From Pseudopedobacter beijingensis (GTDB lineage Bacteria; Bacteroidota; Bacteroidia; Sphingobacteriales; Sphingobacteriaceae), in the NCBI RefSeq assembly GCF_042678145.1, contig NZ_JBHUDG010000003.1, positions 620,001-684,000 of the forward strand: a DNA stretch of 64,000 nucleotides, in the 5' to 3' direction. Below are positions 17,782 through 26,215 of the stretch, one piece after another; the first letter of the stretch is position 1; the number at the start of each line of letters is the position of its first letter. The notes under the pieces were generated by a model that worked only from the letters and a program-made list of their open reading frames with translations, did not search any database and was not told where the DNA came from. The position numbers and the translations under genes are program-made.

Positions 17782-17821
17782 TTTCGCATAATATAACAGG
17801 CTTTTTTATTATTTTCGAGAA

Positions 17822-19561
17822 ATGGATTCTATGCTTGTCAGATGGACCTTTTTTCTCATTTTTTTAACCCTGTTATCTTCTAAAACAGCTTTCACAGGCA
17901 TTTTAAAAAATGCCCCTGCTCCCGAGAAGAATATAATAGATCTACTATCAAAGCAATCCCCATTAATTAAAGATGTAAAAAGCCTTAAAGCATTACTGCA
18001 TAAAGAAATAGTTACTTTACCGAAAGAAACTAAAAGTATTATCTCCAATATTTTTATAGCGGGTAAAACTGCCGCAGAACTGGATGCACTTAATAACACC
18101 AGTACAACTCTGTTTAAACAAGCTTTACAACAGGCACAACAACTTAACCGTAAAGATTTAGAACTATGGGCAGCCATACAATACGGGGTTTACTTATATA
18201 CTTACAGAAAGTATGAAGACTCCTTTCCCTTATTCATGCAGAGTATCCAGTTATTGGACAGCGAGATAAATGAACAGGTTATACAACCTGCAGAAACATA
18301 TAAAAAGATAGCCTATTTTTTAATGACGGCCGGTGATTATGAAAAGGCAGAAAAATATTTACTGCAAGCAAAAAAACACGCAGAGCCCAACAGCAGCGAA
18401 CTTGCCAGTATTACAGACAATCTGGGATTAAACAGTATTAATCGTAACGAGTTTATAAAAGCAGAGCAATATTTACAGGAAGCCCTAATTATCGCTTCTG
18501 CTGCAAATGACGAACTACGGTATGGAAAAGTTTTAGGCAACATGGCCCTTATTAAATTTAAACAACAAGAATTTGAAGAAGCCATAACGCTTTTAAACCA
18601 AGATATAGCTATTTCCAAAAAACTGGACAATGTGCAAAACACAGTGTATGCATTGGTCTTATCAGGTAAAGTTTATCTGCAAATGGGGCAAACTGCCCAG
18701 GCTGAAAAGCAACTTGCCGAAGCACAAACTTATACAAAATCAAAAATATACCTAAAAAATTCTGAGTACGAGATTAATACCCTTCTTTTAGAAATTGCAA
18801 AAAAAACAAAAAACGACCAACAGGAGCTAACAGCCAGAAGAAATCTGGACGAGCTAAAAAAAACACTTGCCTACCTGGATGGCAAGGAGGTTATTCTCAA
18901 AGTAAACTGGGAAATGGAAAAGAAGAACCTGGAGCTAAATTTACAGGTAGAAAAAGCAAAACGTGAAACAGAAACACTAAAAAAAGTAATAGCCGTATCC
19001 GGATGTATATTACTGTTATTGATCATTACTCTGCTCATAAAAGGTTATCAGAAAAGCATTAGAAATAAAACCGATGAATACGATAAAAACATACTTCGCC
19101 TTAGTATGGACAAAGAAAAGTCTGAACAAAAATTAAAAACAAACGTTCAGGCACTACAGCATTACAAAATATATCTGTTTGAAAAAAACGAACAGATAAA
19201 GGAACTCCAGACCGAAATGGAGAAAATAAAACATAATTCGACCATTTATCCGGAAAAATATAACTACAAAATAGAACAGTTATTAAAGTCGCACTTAATG
19301 AACGACCAAACCTGGATAACTTTTAAAAAAATCTTTATAAACAATTACCCAAAATACTACGAACACCTACTTAAAAATTTCGGAAAACTCAGCGATTCCA
19401 ACTTAAGAATTATATTTCTGTCGAAACTGGAAATGAACAATATGGAAATTTCCCGCATACTTGGCCTCACCCTTGACGCAGTAAAAAAAGCGAAACAACG
19501 ACTAAGGAAAAAATATGGTGAAGATTACACCATCCTTTTCAATGAAAAAGCCGATATATAA
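17822..19561 (+). CDS. Membrane-anchored TPR protein with C-terminal helix-turn-helix
   Basis: 579 residues. The N-terminal hydrophobic segment acts as a signal or first membrane helix. Several tetratricopeptide repeats follow between about 90 and 350 (AGDYEKAEKYLLQAKKHA, NEFIKAEQYLQEALIIA, QEFEEAITLLNQDI). A membrane helix is near 390-410 (AVSGCILLLLIITLLIKGY), then a charged coiled coil. The last 70 residues carry a LuxR-like helix-turn-helix, LSKLEMNNMEISRILGLT followed by DAVKKAKQRLRKK. This architecture is common in Bacteroidota and is thought to link periplasmic or extracellular sensing to transcription. Its target genes are unknown. It is flanked by large gaps, so it is an orphan regulator. 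Confidence 0.85.
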   Translation: MDSMLVRWTFFLIFLTLLSSKTAFTGILKNAPAPEKNIIDLLSKQSPLIKDVKSLKALLHKEIVTLPKETKSIISNIFIAGKTAAELDALNNTSTTLFKQALQQAQQLNRKDLELWAAIQYGVYLYTYRKYEDSFPLFMQSIQLLDSEINEQVIQPAETYKKIAYFLMTAGDYEKAEKYLLQAKKHAEPNSSELASITDNLGLNSINRNEFIKAEQYLQEALIIASAANDELRYGKVLGNMALIKFKQQEFEEAITLLNQDIAISKKLDNVQNTVYALVLSGKVYLQMGQTAQAEKQLAEAQTYTKSKIYLKNSEYEINTLLLEIAKKTKNDQQELTARRNLDELKKTLAYLDGKEVILKVNWEMEKKNLELNLQVEKAKRETETLKKVIAVSGCILLLLIITLLIKGYQKSIRNKTDEYDKNILRLSMDKEKSEQKLKTNVQALQHYKIYLFEKNEQIKELQTEMEKIKHNSTIYPEKYNYKIEQLLKSHLMNDQTWITFKKIFINNYPKYYEHLLKNFGKLSDSNLRIIFLSKLEMNNMEISRILGLTLDAVKKAKQRLRKKYGEDYTILFNEKADI

Positions 19562-19930
19562 TCCAAAAGTTGGTAGCATCACTCATTTCATAATCTGATA
19601 AACTACAACAAAAACAAGACGGATGTTTTACTCTTATCTATATTAATTATTAAGAGAGATATAATAATCTTATGGGTTTAATCCCTGTAATCTCCTTGTT
19701 TATTATACAAAAGCAACTCATCAATTTATCTCAAATTGCGGGGATATAAATACCCATCTATGGTTACATAAAACTCTCTGGTATTTCTCAAGGGGATCCA
19801 GTAGATTAACCTTTAGAATGTGTTTCATAGTTATTCATTATTCTAGGTAATTTTACCAGATTAAGATAGAAGATATATTGTATTGGTCTCACTTTTGTGA
19901 TAACTTTGATTTACACAGACATTTCACACT
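19562..19930. other. Intergenic region with the yqhD promoter at its end
   Basis: 369 bp of AT-rich sequence without a plausible gene. The only structure I can support is the promoter at 19877-19908. Confidence 0.6.
19877..19908 (+). promoter_or_regulatory. Promoter of yqhD-anmK
   Basis: ATTG at 19877-19880, 20-base spacer, TAACTTTG at 19901-19908. This fits the Bacteroidota -33/-7 pattern (TTTG, TAnnTTTG), 22 bp before the start codon. Confidence 0.65.
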
Positions 19931-21091
19931 ATGTTAAATTTCGAATTTAAAAACCCTACCAAAATCCTTTTCGGGAAGGGAGAAATAGCGAAGCTTTCTC
20001 AGGAGGTGCCCAAAAATGCCAAAATATTAATGGTGTATGGCGGAGGCAGTATTAAAACCAATGGCATTTACGAACAGGTTAAAACCGCACTCAAAGATTT
20101 TGAAATGATAGAGTTTGGCGGTGTGCCTGCCAACCCTGAGTACAGTGTATTGCTGAAAGCTTTAGATATTATCAAAAAGGAGAAAATTACGTTTCTATTG
20201 GCTGTAGGTGGCGGCTCTGTTATTGACGGCGTTAAGTTTTTATCTTCTGCGGCATTATACAAGGGAGCTGAGCCATGGGATATTCTCGCTAACTCCATAC
20301 GGACATACGAAGGTTTGCCTTTTGGTACTGTACTCACTTTACCTGCTACGGGATCTGAAATGAACTCCAGCTCAGTAATCAGCAGAAAAGAAACTAAACA
20401 GAAACTGGCAATGGGTGGACCGGGGTTATTCCCTGTTTTCTCTATACTTGACCCTCAGGTAATCAAATCTATACCGCAAAAGCAAATTGCGAATGGACTT
20501 ACGGATGCTTTTACACATGTTCTTGAGCAATACATGACTTACCCTATTGGCGCGTGGCTGCAGGATAGGTTTGCCGAAAGTATTATGCAAACGCTTATTG
20601 AAGTGGCTCCTAAAATAATGACTGATCCTTCTGATTATACCATCGCTTCGGAATTTATGTGGTGCTGTACGATGGCTCTTAATGGTCTTATCCAAAAAGG
20701 GGTACCGGGCGATTGGGCTATACACTCTATGGGACATGAACTGACTGCTCTATACGGAATAGATCATGCCCGTACACTAGCTATTATTGCCCCAAGCCAT
20801 TACCGCTATAATATCGAATCTAAAAAAGAAAAACTGGCGCAATATGCAGAAAGGGTATGGAATGTAAAAAATGGCAGTACCCTGGAAAAGGCTCACGAAG
20901 CCATATTAAAAACAGAAGAGTTCTTTAATTCTCTGGATATTAAAACTAAACTTTCTGAATATACGACGGACTTCTCATCTACCGGAAAAATTATTGAGGA
21001 GAATTTTAACCAAAGGGGCTTAAAAGGCATAGGAGAACACCGTAATTTAACACCTGCTGATGTTAGACAAATAGTTGAAATGAGTTTTTAG
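19931..21091 (+). CDS. yqhD: NADPH-dependent iron-containing alcohol dehydrogenase, YqhD type
   Basis: 386 residues, the usual length. The N-terminus FKNPTKILFGKGEIAKL and the nucleotide-binding LLAVGGGSVIDGVKF match the group III iron-type dehydrogenases. The metal-ligand set is visible: Asp and His in DAFTHVLEQYM, His in SMGHELTALYGIDHARTLAI, and the second His in the same segment. YqhD reduces short aldehydes produced by lipid peroxidation or methylglyoxal with NADPH. The anmK gene follows after 3 bp, so the two are co-transcribed, although no metabolic link between them is obvious. Confidence 0.92.
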   Translation: MLNFEFKNPTKILFGKGEIAKLSQEVPKNAKILMVYGGGSIKTNGIYEQVKTALKDFEMIEFGGVPANPEYSVLLKALDIIKKEKITFLLAVGGGSVIDGVKFLSSAALYKGAEPWDILANSIRTYEGLPFGTVLTLPATGSEMNSSSVISRKETKQKLAMGGPGLFPVFSILDPQVIKSIPQKQIANGLTDAFTHVLEQYMTYPIGAWLQDRFAESIMQTLIEVAPKIMTDPSDYTIASEFMWCCTMALNGLIQKGVPGDWAIHSMGHELTALYGIDHARTLAIIAPSHYRYNIESKKEKLAQYAERVWNVKNGSTLEKAHEAILKTEEFFNSLDIKTKLSEYTTDFSSTGKIIEENFNQRGLKGIGEHRNLTPADVRQIVEMSF

Positions 21092-21094
21092 GAA

Positions 21095-22276
21095 ATGAAT
21101 AATATTCGGCGGCTTTTCGAAATATCAAAAAAAACAGATAGGAGAATTATTGGGTTAATGTCTGGTACTTCTCTTGACGGGCTGGATATTGCCTTGTGCC
21201 AGTTTAACGGTAGCGGATTAAGCACCGAGGTCAAACTTCTGAATTTTATCACCATTCCTTATCCCCAGGATTTTAAAGAGGACATTAAGGGCATTTTTTC
21301 TAAAGAAACAATTAGTCTCGAAAAACTGTGTCTGCTAAACGAGAAGATAGGTATTGTTCATGCAAACTATATCAATAGAGCATTAAGTGAATGGAATATC
21401 AAAGCGGAGGCTGTTGATGCTATTGCCAGCCATGGGCAAACTATATTTCATGCCCCTTTTAGCAAACATCAAGACCCAAATTATACGAATGCCACTTTGC
21501 AAATCGGTGATGGAGACCATATCGCAGTAAATACGGGAATTGTTACGATAAGTGATTTCAGGCAAAAAAACATCGCTGCAGGCGGCGAAGGAGCACCTCT
21601 TGCAGTTTATGGTGATTATATCTTGTTTAACACCCCCTCTCACTCTACGGTTTTATTAAATATAGGCGGTATAGCCAATATTACCTTTTTGCCTTCTGCT
21701 ACATCTAAAGGGACTATGTTTTCTACTGATTTAGGCCCTGGAAACACCATGTTGGACCAGTTTATGCAACGCAAATACCAACTTTATTTTGATAAGGATG
21801 CCTTATATGCAAAAAAGGGTAAGGTTAACCAGGATCTGCTCAACCTTTTGTTAGACGATTTGTTCTTTAGCTTACCCTTACCCAAAAGCACAGGTCCCGA
21901 GCTATTTAATTTAAAATACCTTGATTCAAGATTAGCAAAACTACAAAACGGCAATTTGTCCAATGAAGATATTCTGGCTACACTTTGCGAATTATCGGCC
22001 ATAGCCATAAGCCGGGCAATAAAAGATTTAAAAGAGAAGGTTATTTTAATACCCAGTGGAGGCGGAGTACACAATCCTCTGTTAATGGAAAGAATTAAAT
22101 TCTATTTACCTGAAACAACACTCAGAAATATTGAGGACTATGGAATTACAGCTGATTCTAAAGAGGCTGTTTTATTTGCCCTGTTGGCCAACGAGACGCT
22201 AAGTGGCGAAACCATAAATTTTAAGACAGAAACGGTAAAGAATATCTGTATGGGAAAAGTAAGCTTTCCTCAATAA
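21095..22276 (+). CDS. anmK: Anhydro-N-acetylmuramic acid kinase
   Basis: 393 residues, normal for AnmK. The N-terminal ATP-binding motif IGLMSGTSLDGLDIA is diagnostic. ASHGQTIFHAP, GEGAPLAVYGDY, LNIGGIANIT and the DLGPGNTMLDQF segment follow in the expected order. It opens the 1,6-anhydro ring of anhydroMurNAc and phosphorylates it to MurNAc-6-phosphate in peptidoglycan recycling, in the cytoplasm. It starts 3 bp after yqhD. The MurNAc-6-phosphate etherase gene murQ is not in this window. Confidence 0.96.
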   Translation: MNNIRRLFEISKKTDRRIIGLMSGTSLDGLDIALCQFNGSGLSTEVKLLNFITIPYPQDFKEDIKGIFSKETISLEKLCLLNEKIGIVHANYINRALSEWNIKAEAVDAIASHGQTIFHAPFSKHQDPNYTNATLQIGDGDHIAVNTGIVTISDFRQKNIAAGGEGAPLAVYGDYILFNTPSHSTVLLNIGGIANITFLPSATSKGTMFSTDLGPGNTMLDQFMQRKYQLYFDKDALYAKKGKVNQDLLNLLLDDLFFSLPLPKSTGPELFNLKYLDSRLAKLQNGNLSNEDILATLCELSAIAISRAIKDLKEKVILIPSGGGVHNPLLMERIKFYLPETTLRNIEDYGITADSKEAVLFALLANETLSGETINFKTETVKNICMGKVSFPQ

Positions 22277-22326
22277 TTCTTGAGAAAAACATCTTCTAAA
22301 CAAGTTACCTATAGAAACTTAAGAGG

Positions 22327-22384
22327 AAAACCTTTTCGTCCTGAATAAAATCGAAGGATTTCTCTCAGGATGAAAAGGTTTTTT
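22327..22384. terminator. Terminator hairpin between convergent anmK and an outer-membrane barrel gene
   Basis: AAAACCTTTTCGTCCTGA and TCAGGATGAAAAGGTTTT pair along 18 bases with one mismatch around a 20-base loop that includes TCGAAGGATTTC. The loop resembles the core of the intergenic repeat family at 13286, so a repeat may have been recruited as a terminator. Confidence 0.75.
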
Positions 22385-22417
22385 ATTTACAACACAGCTT
22401 CTTTCATCATTAATAGC

Positions 22418-22999
22418 CTAGAACTTAAAGCCCAAACTTAGATGTACCAGACTCTGTCTTTGTCCATCTTCTTTATTGATATCCTGCAAACCTGTTTCGT
22501 AACGCGCATCAAGAGATAGAGAACTAAAATCGATACCTAAACCTCCCTGTATATTGGTGACAAAACTTTTATACTTATAAAAATCCGGATCTATTACTTG
22601 TTCCAGCGCACTTTCATCGGTATTCAGGTTAAACTGGAAAGCGGGCCCTGCCATAAAGCGAAGATTAAAGTTTTTAAATCCGGCCTTGGTTCCTATTAAA
22701 GCGGGAATATCCAATGTTGTAAATTTAACTTTTCCAGACTGCTCTATAGATGTTCCGTTTTCTTTGATTTTAAAATCCGCTCCTTTGGATCCTAAATAAA
22801 TTTCGGGTTGGATATAAAACGCTTTCCCTATTCTTCCCCAAAGTCCTACATTATAGCCTAATATTCCAGACCCGTCCACTTCCATTTTCTCCGCTTTTAT
22901 AGTAGAATAATTTATACCAGCCTTTATTCCTCCTTCGAATTGAGCTGATGCACTTGTCGACACAATGAGTGCCGCAAACAAAAACAATACTTTTTTCAT
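22418..22999 (-). CDS. Outer-membrane beta-barrel protein, PorT/PF13568-like
   Basis: 193 residues with a signal peptide ending near residue 19 (SASAQ). The mature part is a run of alternating strands ending in an aromatic C-terminus (LSLGFKF), typical of eight-stranded barrels. EGGIKAGINYSTIK at the start and LRFMAGPAFQFNL in the middle resemble the PorT family barrels common in Bacteroidota. Specific role unknown. It is single, convergent with anmK and divergent from the CsbD-like gene. Confidence 0.8.
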   Translation of the reverse strand: MKKVLFLFAALIVSTSASAQFEGGIKAGINYSTIKAEKMEVDGSGILGYNVGLWGRIGKAFYIQPEIYLGSKGADFKIKENGTSIEQSGKVKFTTLDIPALIGTKAGFKNFNLRFMAGPAFQFNLNTDESALEQVIDPDFYKYKSFVTNIQGGLGIDFSSLSLDARYETGLQDINKEDGQRQSLVHLSLGFKF

Positions 23000-23094
23000 G
23001 GTTATATTTTTAATGTTTATGGGTGTTTTTACCTGGTTATGTTTTATTTATAGTTTTCAGAATCTTAAACGCTTTATTTTTTGCCGTATTATGT

Positions 23095-23102
23095 TAATTT
23101 TG
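23095..23102 (+). promoter_or_regulatory. Likely promoter (-7 element) of the CsbD-like gene
   Basis: TAATTTTG matches TAnnTTTG, 20 bp before the ATG at 23123. It would leave no room for translation from the upstream ATG at 23081. Confidence 0.5.
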
Positions 23103-23122
23103 CATCCAAACAATGTATAGCT

Positions 23123-23338
23123 ATGGCTGATATTACTATTGATACTAAAGACTGGGAAAAATTAAGCATAAAGCTTAAACGCAAATACAATCATTTAACA
23201 GATGAAGACCTGGCTTACGAATCAGGAAAAGAGGATCAGTTAATTGATCACCTCGCCTCACGTTTACACAGAACCAGAGAGTATGTTGTCTTTACCTTAA
23301 AAAAAGGGCTTATAAATATCGATAGCAACAGGTTATAA
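23123..23338 (+). CDS. Small CsbD-like general stress protein
   Basis: 71 residues from the ATG at 23123 (MADITIDTKDWEKL). An upstream in-frame ATG exists at 23081 but precedes the likely promoter, so it is not used. WEKLSIKLKRKYNHLTDEDL and GKEDQLIDHLASRL match the helical CsbD pattern (WxxxKxKxKxKWxxLTDDDL, GKxDQLxGxxQ). CsbD-like proteins accumulate under general stress; the molecular function is unknown. Its stop codon overlaps the end of the convergent MmcQ-like gene by 6 bp. Confidence 0.75.
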   Translation: MADITIDTKDWEKLSIKLKRKYNHLTDEDLAYESGKEDQLIDHLASRLHRTREYVVFTLKKGLINIDSNRL

Positions 23339-23680
23339 GTAACCTTCCTGAACTTTCTTTGGCAAGCCCTTAATAATTAATCTGTAAGAGTCGTCTATCA
23401 GTTTACACAGCAACTGCCTGTTTAGACCATGATTTAAAAGAACGGTGTTCCAGTGTTTCTTGTTCATATGATACCCTGGAACAATGGCCGAATAGGCCTC
23501 TCTTTGTTTAATTGCTTCTTCAGGATCACATTTCACGTTAAAGCTGTCTGCTTTTTCTACGTTTACCAGCAAAAAAATCTTTCCTTCTACCTTAAATACC
23601 AAAGTATCATTATCAAAGGGAAATGATTCTGTTACTCCCTTTTTAGCAATACAATAGTCTCTCAGTTCTTCTATATTCAT
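23333..23680 (-). CDS. MmcQ/YjbR family protein
   Basis: 115 residues. EELRDYCIAKKGVTESFPFD, LVFKVEGKIFLLVN, YHMNKKHWNTVLL and the C-terminal SYRLIIKGLPKK follow the family layout, whose fold resembles a double-wing DNA-binding motif. Function is not established. The start ATG shares one base with the stop of the upstream barrel gene (TAATG), indicating translational coupling. Confidence 0.9.
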   Translation of the reverse strand: MNIEELRDYCIAKKGVTESFPFDNDTLVFKVEGKIFLLVNVEKADSFNVKCDPEEAIKQREAYSAIVPGYHMNKKHWNTVLLNHGLNRQLLCKLIDDSYRLIIKGLPKKVQEGYL

Positions 23681-24456
23681 TATTTATAGAACAATGATCT
23701 GGTGCCAAACATATATTTAACAGATATACCAAAAACAGAATACATATCTTTGGCTTTGTTGGCAAAAATTGTAGGGTCGTCATTAAATCCGTCAATATCA
23801 TCAGAGTTGGTAAAAACGGTTTTCCAGTTCAGGCCCAATAAAATCTGCTGTTCATCGTACTGGTTATATATAATATAATTATAACCTATAGTTATAGGAA
23901 ACATAGACACATTTTTAAAGTCTTTTTTTCCGATATCACCTTTATGCTGTCTGCTTTTGAAAGGATTCTTATTCACGGTTTCTCCATTCTCTACTACTAC
24001 CAGCTCGGGTTTAAAATCCTCAACATCATTACTTCCAGAGAGTACCCCATACCCTAAACCAAAATTTAATCCCCTCATTACGTATAAAAGGTCGTTATAC
24101 TTATAATCAACCAATTGTCCCAGAGCTACAGAGCCTCTTATTTCAATCGTACTAAAGTCCGAAACAAATTGTCTTTTATGTTTATCAGGCCCATCTTTGA
24201 GCTGTACAATATTGTACTCTAAACCAGCGTTTATAAAAGGTGTAAAATAATAATCAACTGTGGCTCCGTATGCCTTAGATTTATTAATTGTCAGGCTTTT
24301 ACTCGCTTCTGGATAAACCCCATTTTTATAATTGAATCCTGTGAATGCAGTTGTCATTCCTCCCTGAATCCCAACAGCAAAATTATAGAATTCTGCCTGA
24401 GCCATTGCTGCAATACTTACAAACAATGTAAAAATTAAAGTAAGAGTCCTTTTCAA
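23680..24456 (-). CDS. Putative outer-membrane beta-barrel protein
   Basis: 258 residues with a signal peptide ending near residue 20 (MAQA). The rest alternates hydrophobic and polar residues in strand-like runs (FAVGIQGGMTTAFTGFNY, YGATVDYYFTPFINAGLEY) and ends near the C-terminus with SVFGISVKYMFG. This fits a small porin-like barrel. No specific family could be assigned. It is translationally coupled to the MmcQ/YjbR-like gene. Confidence 0.7.
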   Translation of the reverse strand: MKRTLTLIFTLFVSIAAMAQAEFYNFAVGIQGGMTTAFTGFNYKNGVYPEASKSLTINKSKAYGATVDYYFTPFINAGLEYNIVQLKDGPDKHKRQFVSDFSTIEIRGSVALGQLVDYKYNDLLYVMRGLNFGLGYGVLSGSNDVEDFKPELVVVENGETVNKNPFKSRQHKGDIGKKDFKNVSMFPITIGYNYIIYNQYDEQQILLGLNWKTVFTNSDDIDGFNDDPTIFANKAKDMYSVFGISVKYMFGTRSLFYK

Positions 24457-24575
24457 ATTATATTTTTAAAAAGTAATTTAACCATATTTGTATTAAATGC
24501 AATACAAGCATCCATTTTTAATTTGGTTAAAAATATCTCAAAATTTTCTTTTATCAAAACGGAAATCTCCTTAAA

Positions 24576-25817
24576 ATGAATATAGAATACACTGTTAGTC
24601 AGCGTTTTTTAAAATACGTACAAATAGACACGCAATCTGACCCTTTATCTTCTACCACACCTTCCACAGAAAAACAAAAAAATTTAGGTCGGTTACTTGT
24701 TCAGGAACTACAGGAAATGGGGATTTTAAATGCGGAGATGGATGAAAACGGCTATGTTTATGCCAGTCTTCCTGCCAATACAGCTAAAAATGTACCCGTT
24801 ATATTTTTCTGTTCGCACATGGATACTTCTCCCGATTGTAGCGGAAAAGATGTAAAGCCTATTATCCATCGAAACTATCAGGGGAAAGATATTATATTAC
24901 CAGATGACAATTCTATTGTAATCAGACAAGATGAGCACCCCGATTTGAAACATCAGCTGGGTAATGATATTATAACCGCCAGCGGAAAAACACTTTTGGG
25001 CGCCGACAATAAGGCTGGTATTGCAGAAATAATGGATGCGGTACTTTTCTTAAAAACTCACCCTGAGGTGAAACATGGTGAAATAAAAATACTTTTTACT
25101 CCTGACGAGGAAATTGGTCGTGGTGTAGATAAAGTAAATCTCCATAAACTAAATGCTCAATTTGGTTATACTATAGACGGAGAAACCTTGGGTTCTTTTG
25201 AGGACGAGACATTCTCCGCCGACGGCATGGAGATTATTATTGAGGGAGTAAGCACCCACCCCGGCTTTGCTAAAGGGAAAATGGAAAGTGCCCTTAAGAT
25301 TGCTGCTGAAATTGTAGCCAACCTTCCTTCGGATAGACTTTCTCCTGAGTCTACCAGCGGAAAACAAGGTTTTGTACACCCTACCAATATTTCAGGAGAA
25401 GTTGAGCAAGCCAAAATTCAACTGATTATAAGAGATTTTGAAGATCATTTACTGGAAGCTCATGAAAACGAGGTAAAGTCTATGGCTTTAAATATTGTTT
25501 CTAAATACCCAAACGCTAAAGTGAGTTTTGAAATTAAGGAACAATACCGCAACATGAAAAAAATAATTGATTTACATCCCCAGGTTAGTTCATTTGCTCT
25601 TGAGGCAATAAAAAGAGCTGGTATTACCCCAAAACCCCAACATATACGTGGCGGTACTGATGGTTCACGGCTTTCTTTTATGGGGCTACCTTGTCCAAAT
25701 ATCTTTGCAGGCGAACATGCTTTCCATAGCAAACAGGAATGGGTAAGCATACAGGACATGGAAGCTGCCGTACGAACAATTATTAATTTAGCTATGATTT
25801 GGGAAGAAAGAGCCTAA
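24576..25817 (+). CDS. pepT: Peptidase T (tripeptidase), M20B family
   Basis: 413 residues, matching PepT length. Metal and catalytic motifs of the M20 fold are visible in order: FFCSHMDTSPD, TLLGADNKAGIAEIMD, FTPDEEIGRG, DGETLG, and the late HIRGGTDGSRLSFMGLPCPN and EHAFHSKQEW segments. It is a cytoplasmic di-zinc aminopeptidase that releases the N-terminal residue of tripeptides. It is a single-gene unit, with a repeat element following it. Confidence 0.97.
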   Translation: MNIEYTVSQRFLKYVQIDTQSDPLSSTTPSTEKQKNLGRLLVQELQEMGILNAEMDENGYVYASLPANTAKNVPVIFFCSHMDTSPDCSGKDVKPIIHRNYQGKDIILPDDNSIVIRQDEHPDLKHQLGNDIITASGKTLLGADNKAGIAEIMDAVLFLKTHPEVKHGEIKILFTPDEEIGRGVDKVNLHKLNAQFGYTIDGETLGSFEDETFSADGMEIIIEGVSTHPGFAKGKMESALKIAAEIVANLPSDRLSPESTSGKQGFVHPTNISGEVEQAKIQLIIRDFEDHLLEAHENEVKSMALNIVSKYPNAKVSFEIKEQYRNMKKIIDLHPQVSSFALEAIKRAGITPKPQHIRGGTDGSRLSFMGLPCPNIFAGEHAFHSKQEWVSIQDMEAAVRTIINLAMIWEERA

Positions 25818-25887
25818 CTTCTCAAATATTAAGCTACACCTAAGACAGATTAATAAAGCATTGATCACCTTTGCGGCAGTTGGAAAG

Positions 25888-26020
25888 GGCAAGCATAAAA
25901 AGACACTTTGTCATTCCTAGCGCAGTCGAGGAATCTGTTTCAGAAGTATTTAGGGTAGAGATTTATCTTTGCTGTCTTTTATTGGTATATAACTAATTGA
26001 ACCGCTTTTTTGCCTTGCCC
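25888..26020. repeat. Intergenic repeat family, copy 3 (imperfect terminal inverted repeats)
   Basis: Core TTTGTCATTCCTAGCG, CAGTCGAGGAATC and CAGAAGTATTTAG matches copy 1. The ends GGCAAGCATAAAAAG and CTTTTTTGCCTTGCC are roughly complementary. This copy therefore has terminal inverted repeats of a different sequence from copy 1. Confidence 0.75.
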
Positions 26021-26105
26021 GCTAAACCTTAAAACAGGACACTCATAAGTACAAAACAGAAAAGTCTCTTTTGATGATTTAGAAAAGAGTTTTATATTTA
26101 ATAAA

Positions 26106-26171
26106 TATGTCTCGGTTTATGAGACATACACAACCGAATATGGTTATGTATGGGCAAGTATGTGAGACATA
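26106..26171. repeat. TATGTCTC/GAGACATA inverted repeat with extra half-site
   Basis: TATGTCTC (26106-26113) and GAGACATA (26121-26128) are perfect complements around a 7-base loop. GAGACATA recurs at 26164-26171. It lies just before the aminoglycoside-resistance gene and could be an operator, or part of the recombination-site-like boundary. Confidence 0.55.
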
Positions 26172-26215
26172 TAAATGAGTTAGCGGCTATTTAGACAGAC
26201 ACTCCGCAAGAACAG

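Larger units (their letters stand above)
17110..17821. other. Gene-poor intergenic region holding repeat remnants
   Basis: 712 bp without a convincing gene. It holds copy 2 of the intergenic repeat (17166-17259), a 15-bp direct repeat AAAAATACACTAAGC at 17309-17323 and 17448-17462, and a short TCCTGAAATAAATTCAG inverted-repeat remnant near 17584. A -7-like element at 17774 precedes the next gene. The small frames in it have no recognisable protein character. Confidence 0.7.
25818..26215. other. Intergenic region with repeat copy 3 and the left edge of a cassette-like island
   Basis: 398 bp. It contains the repeat at 25888-26020, the inverted repeat TATGTCTC/GAGACATA at 26106-26128 with a third GAGACATA at 26164, and GTTAGCGG at 26179-26186. 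No gene is seen. Confidence 0.65.
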
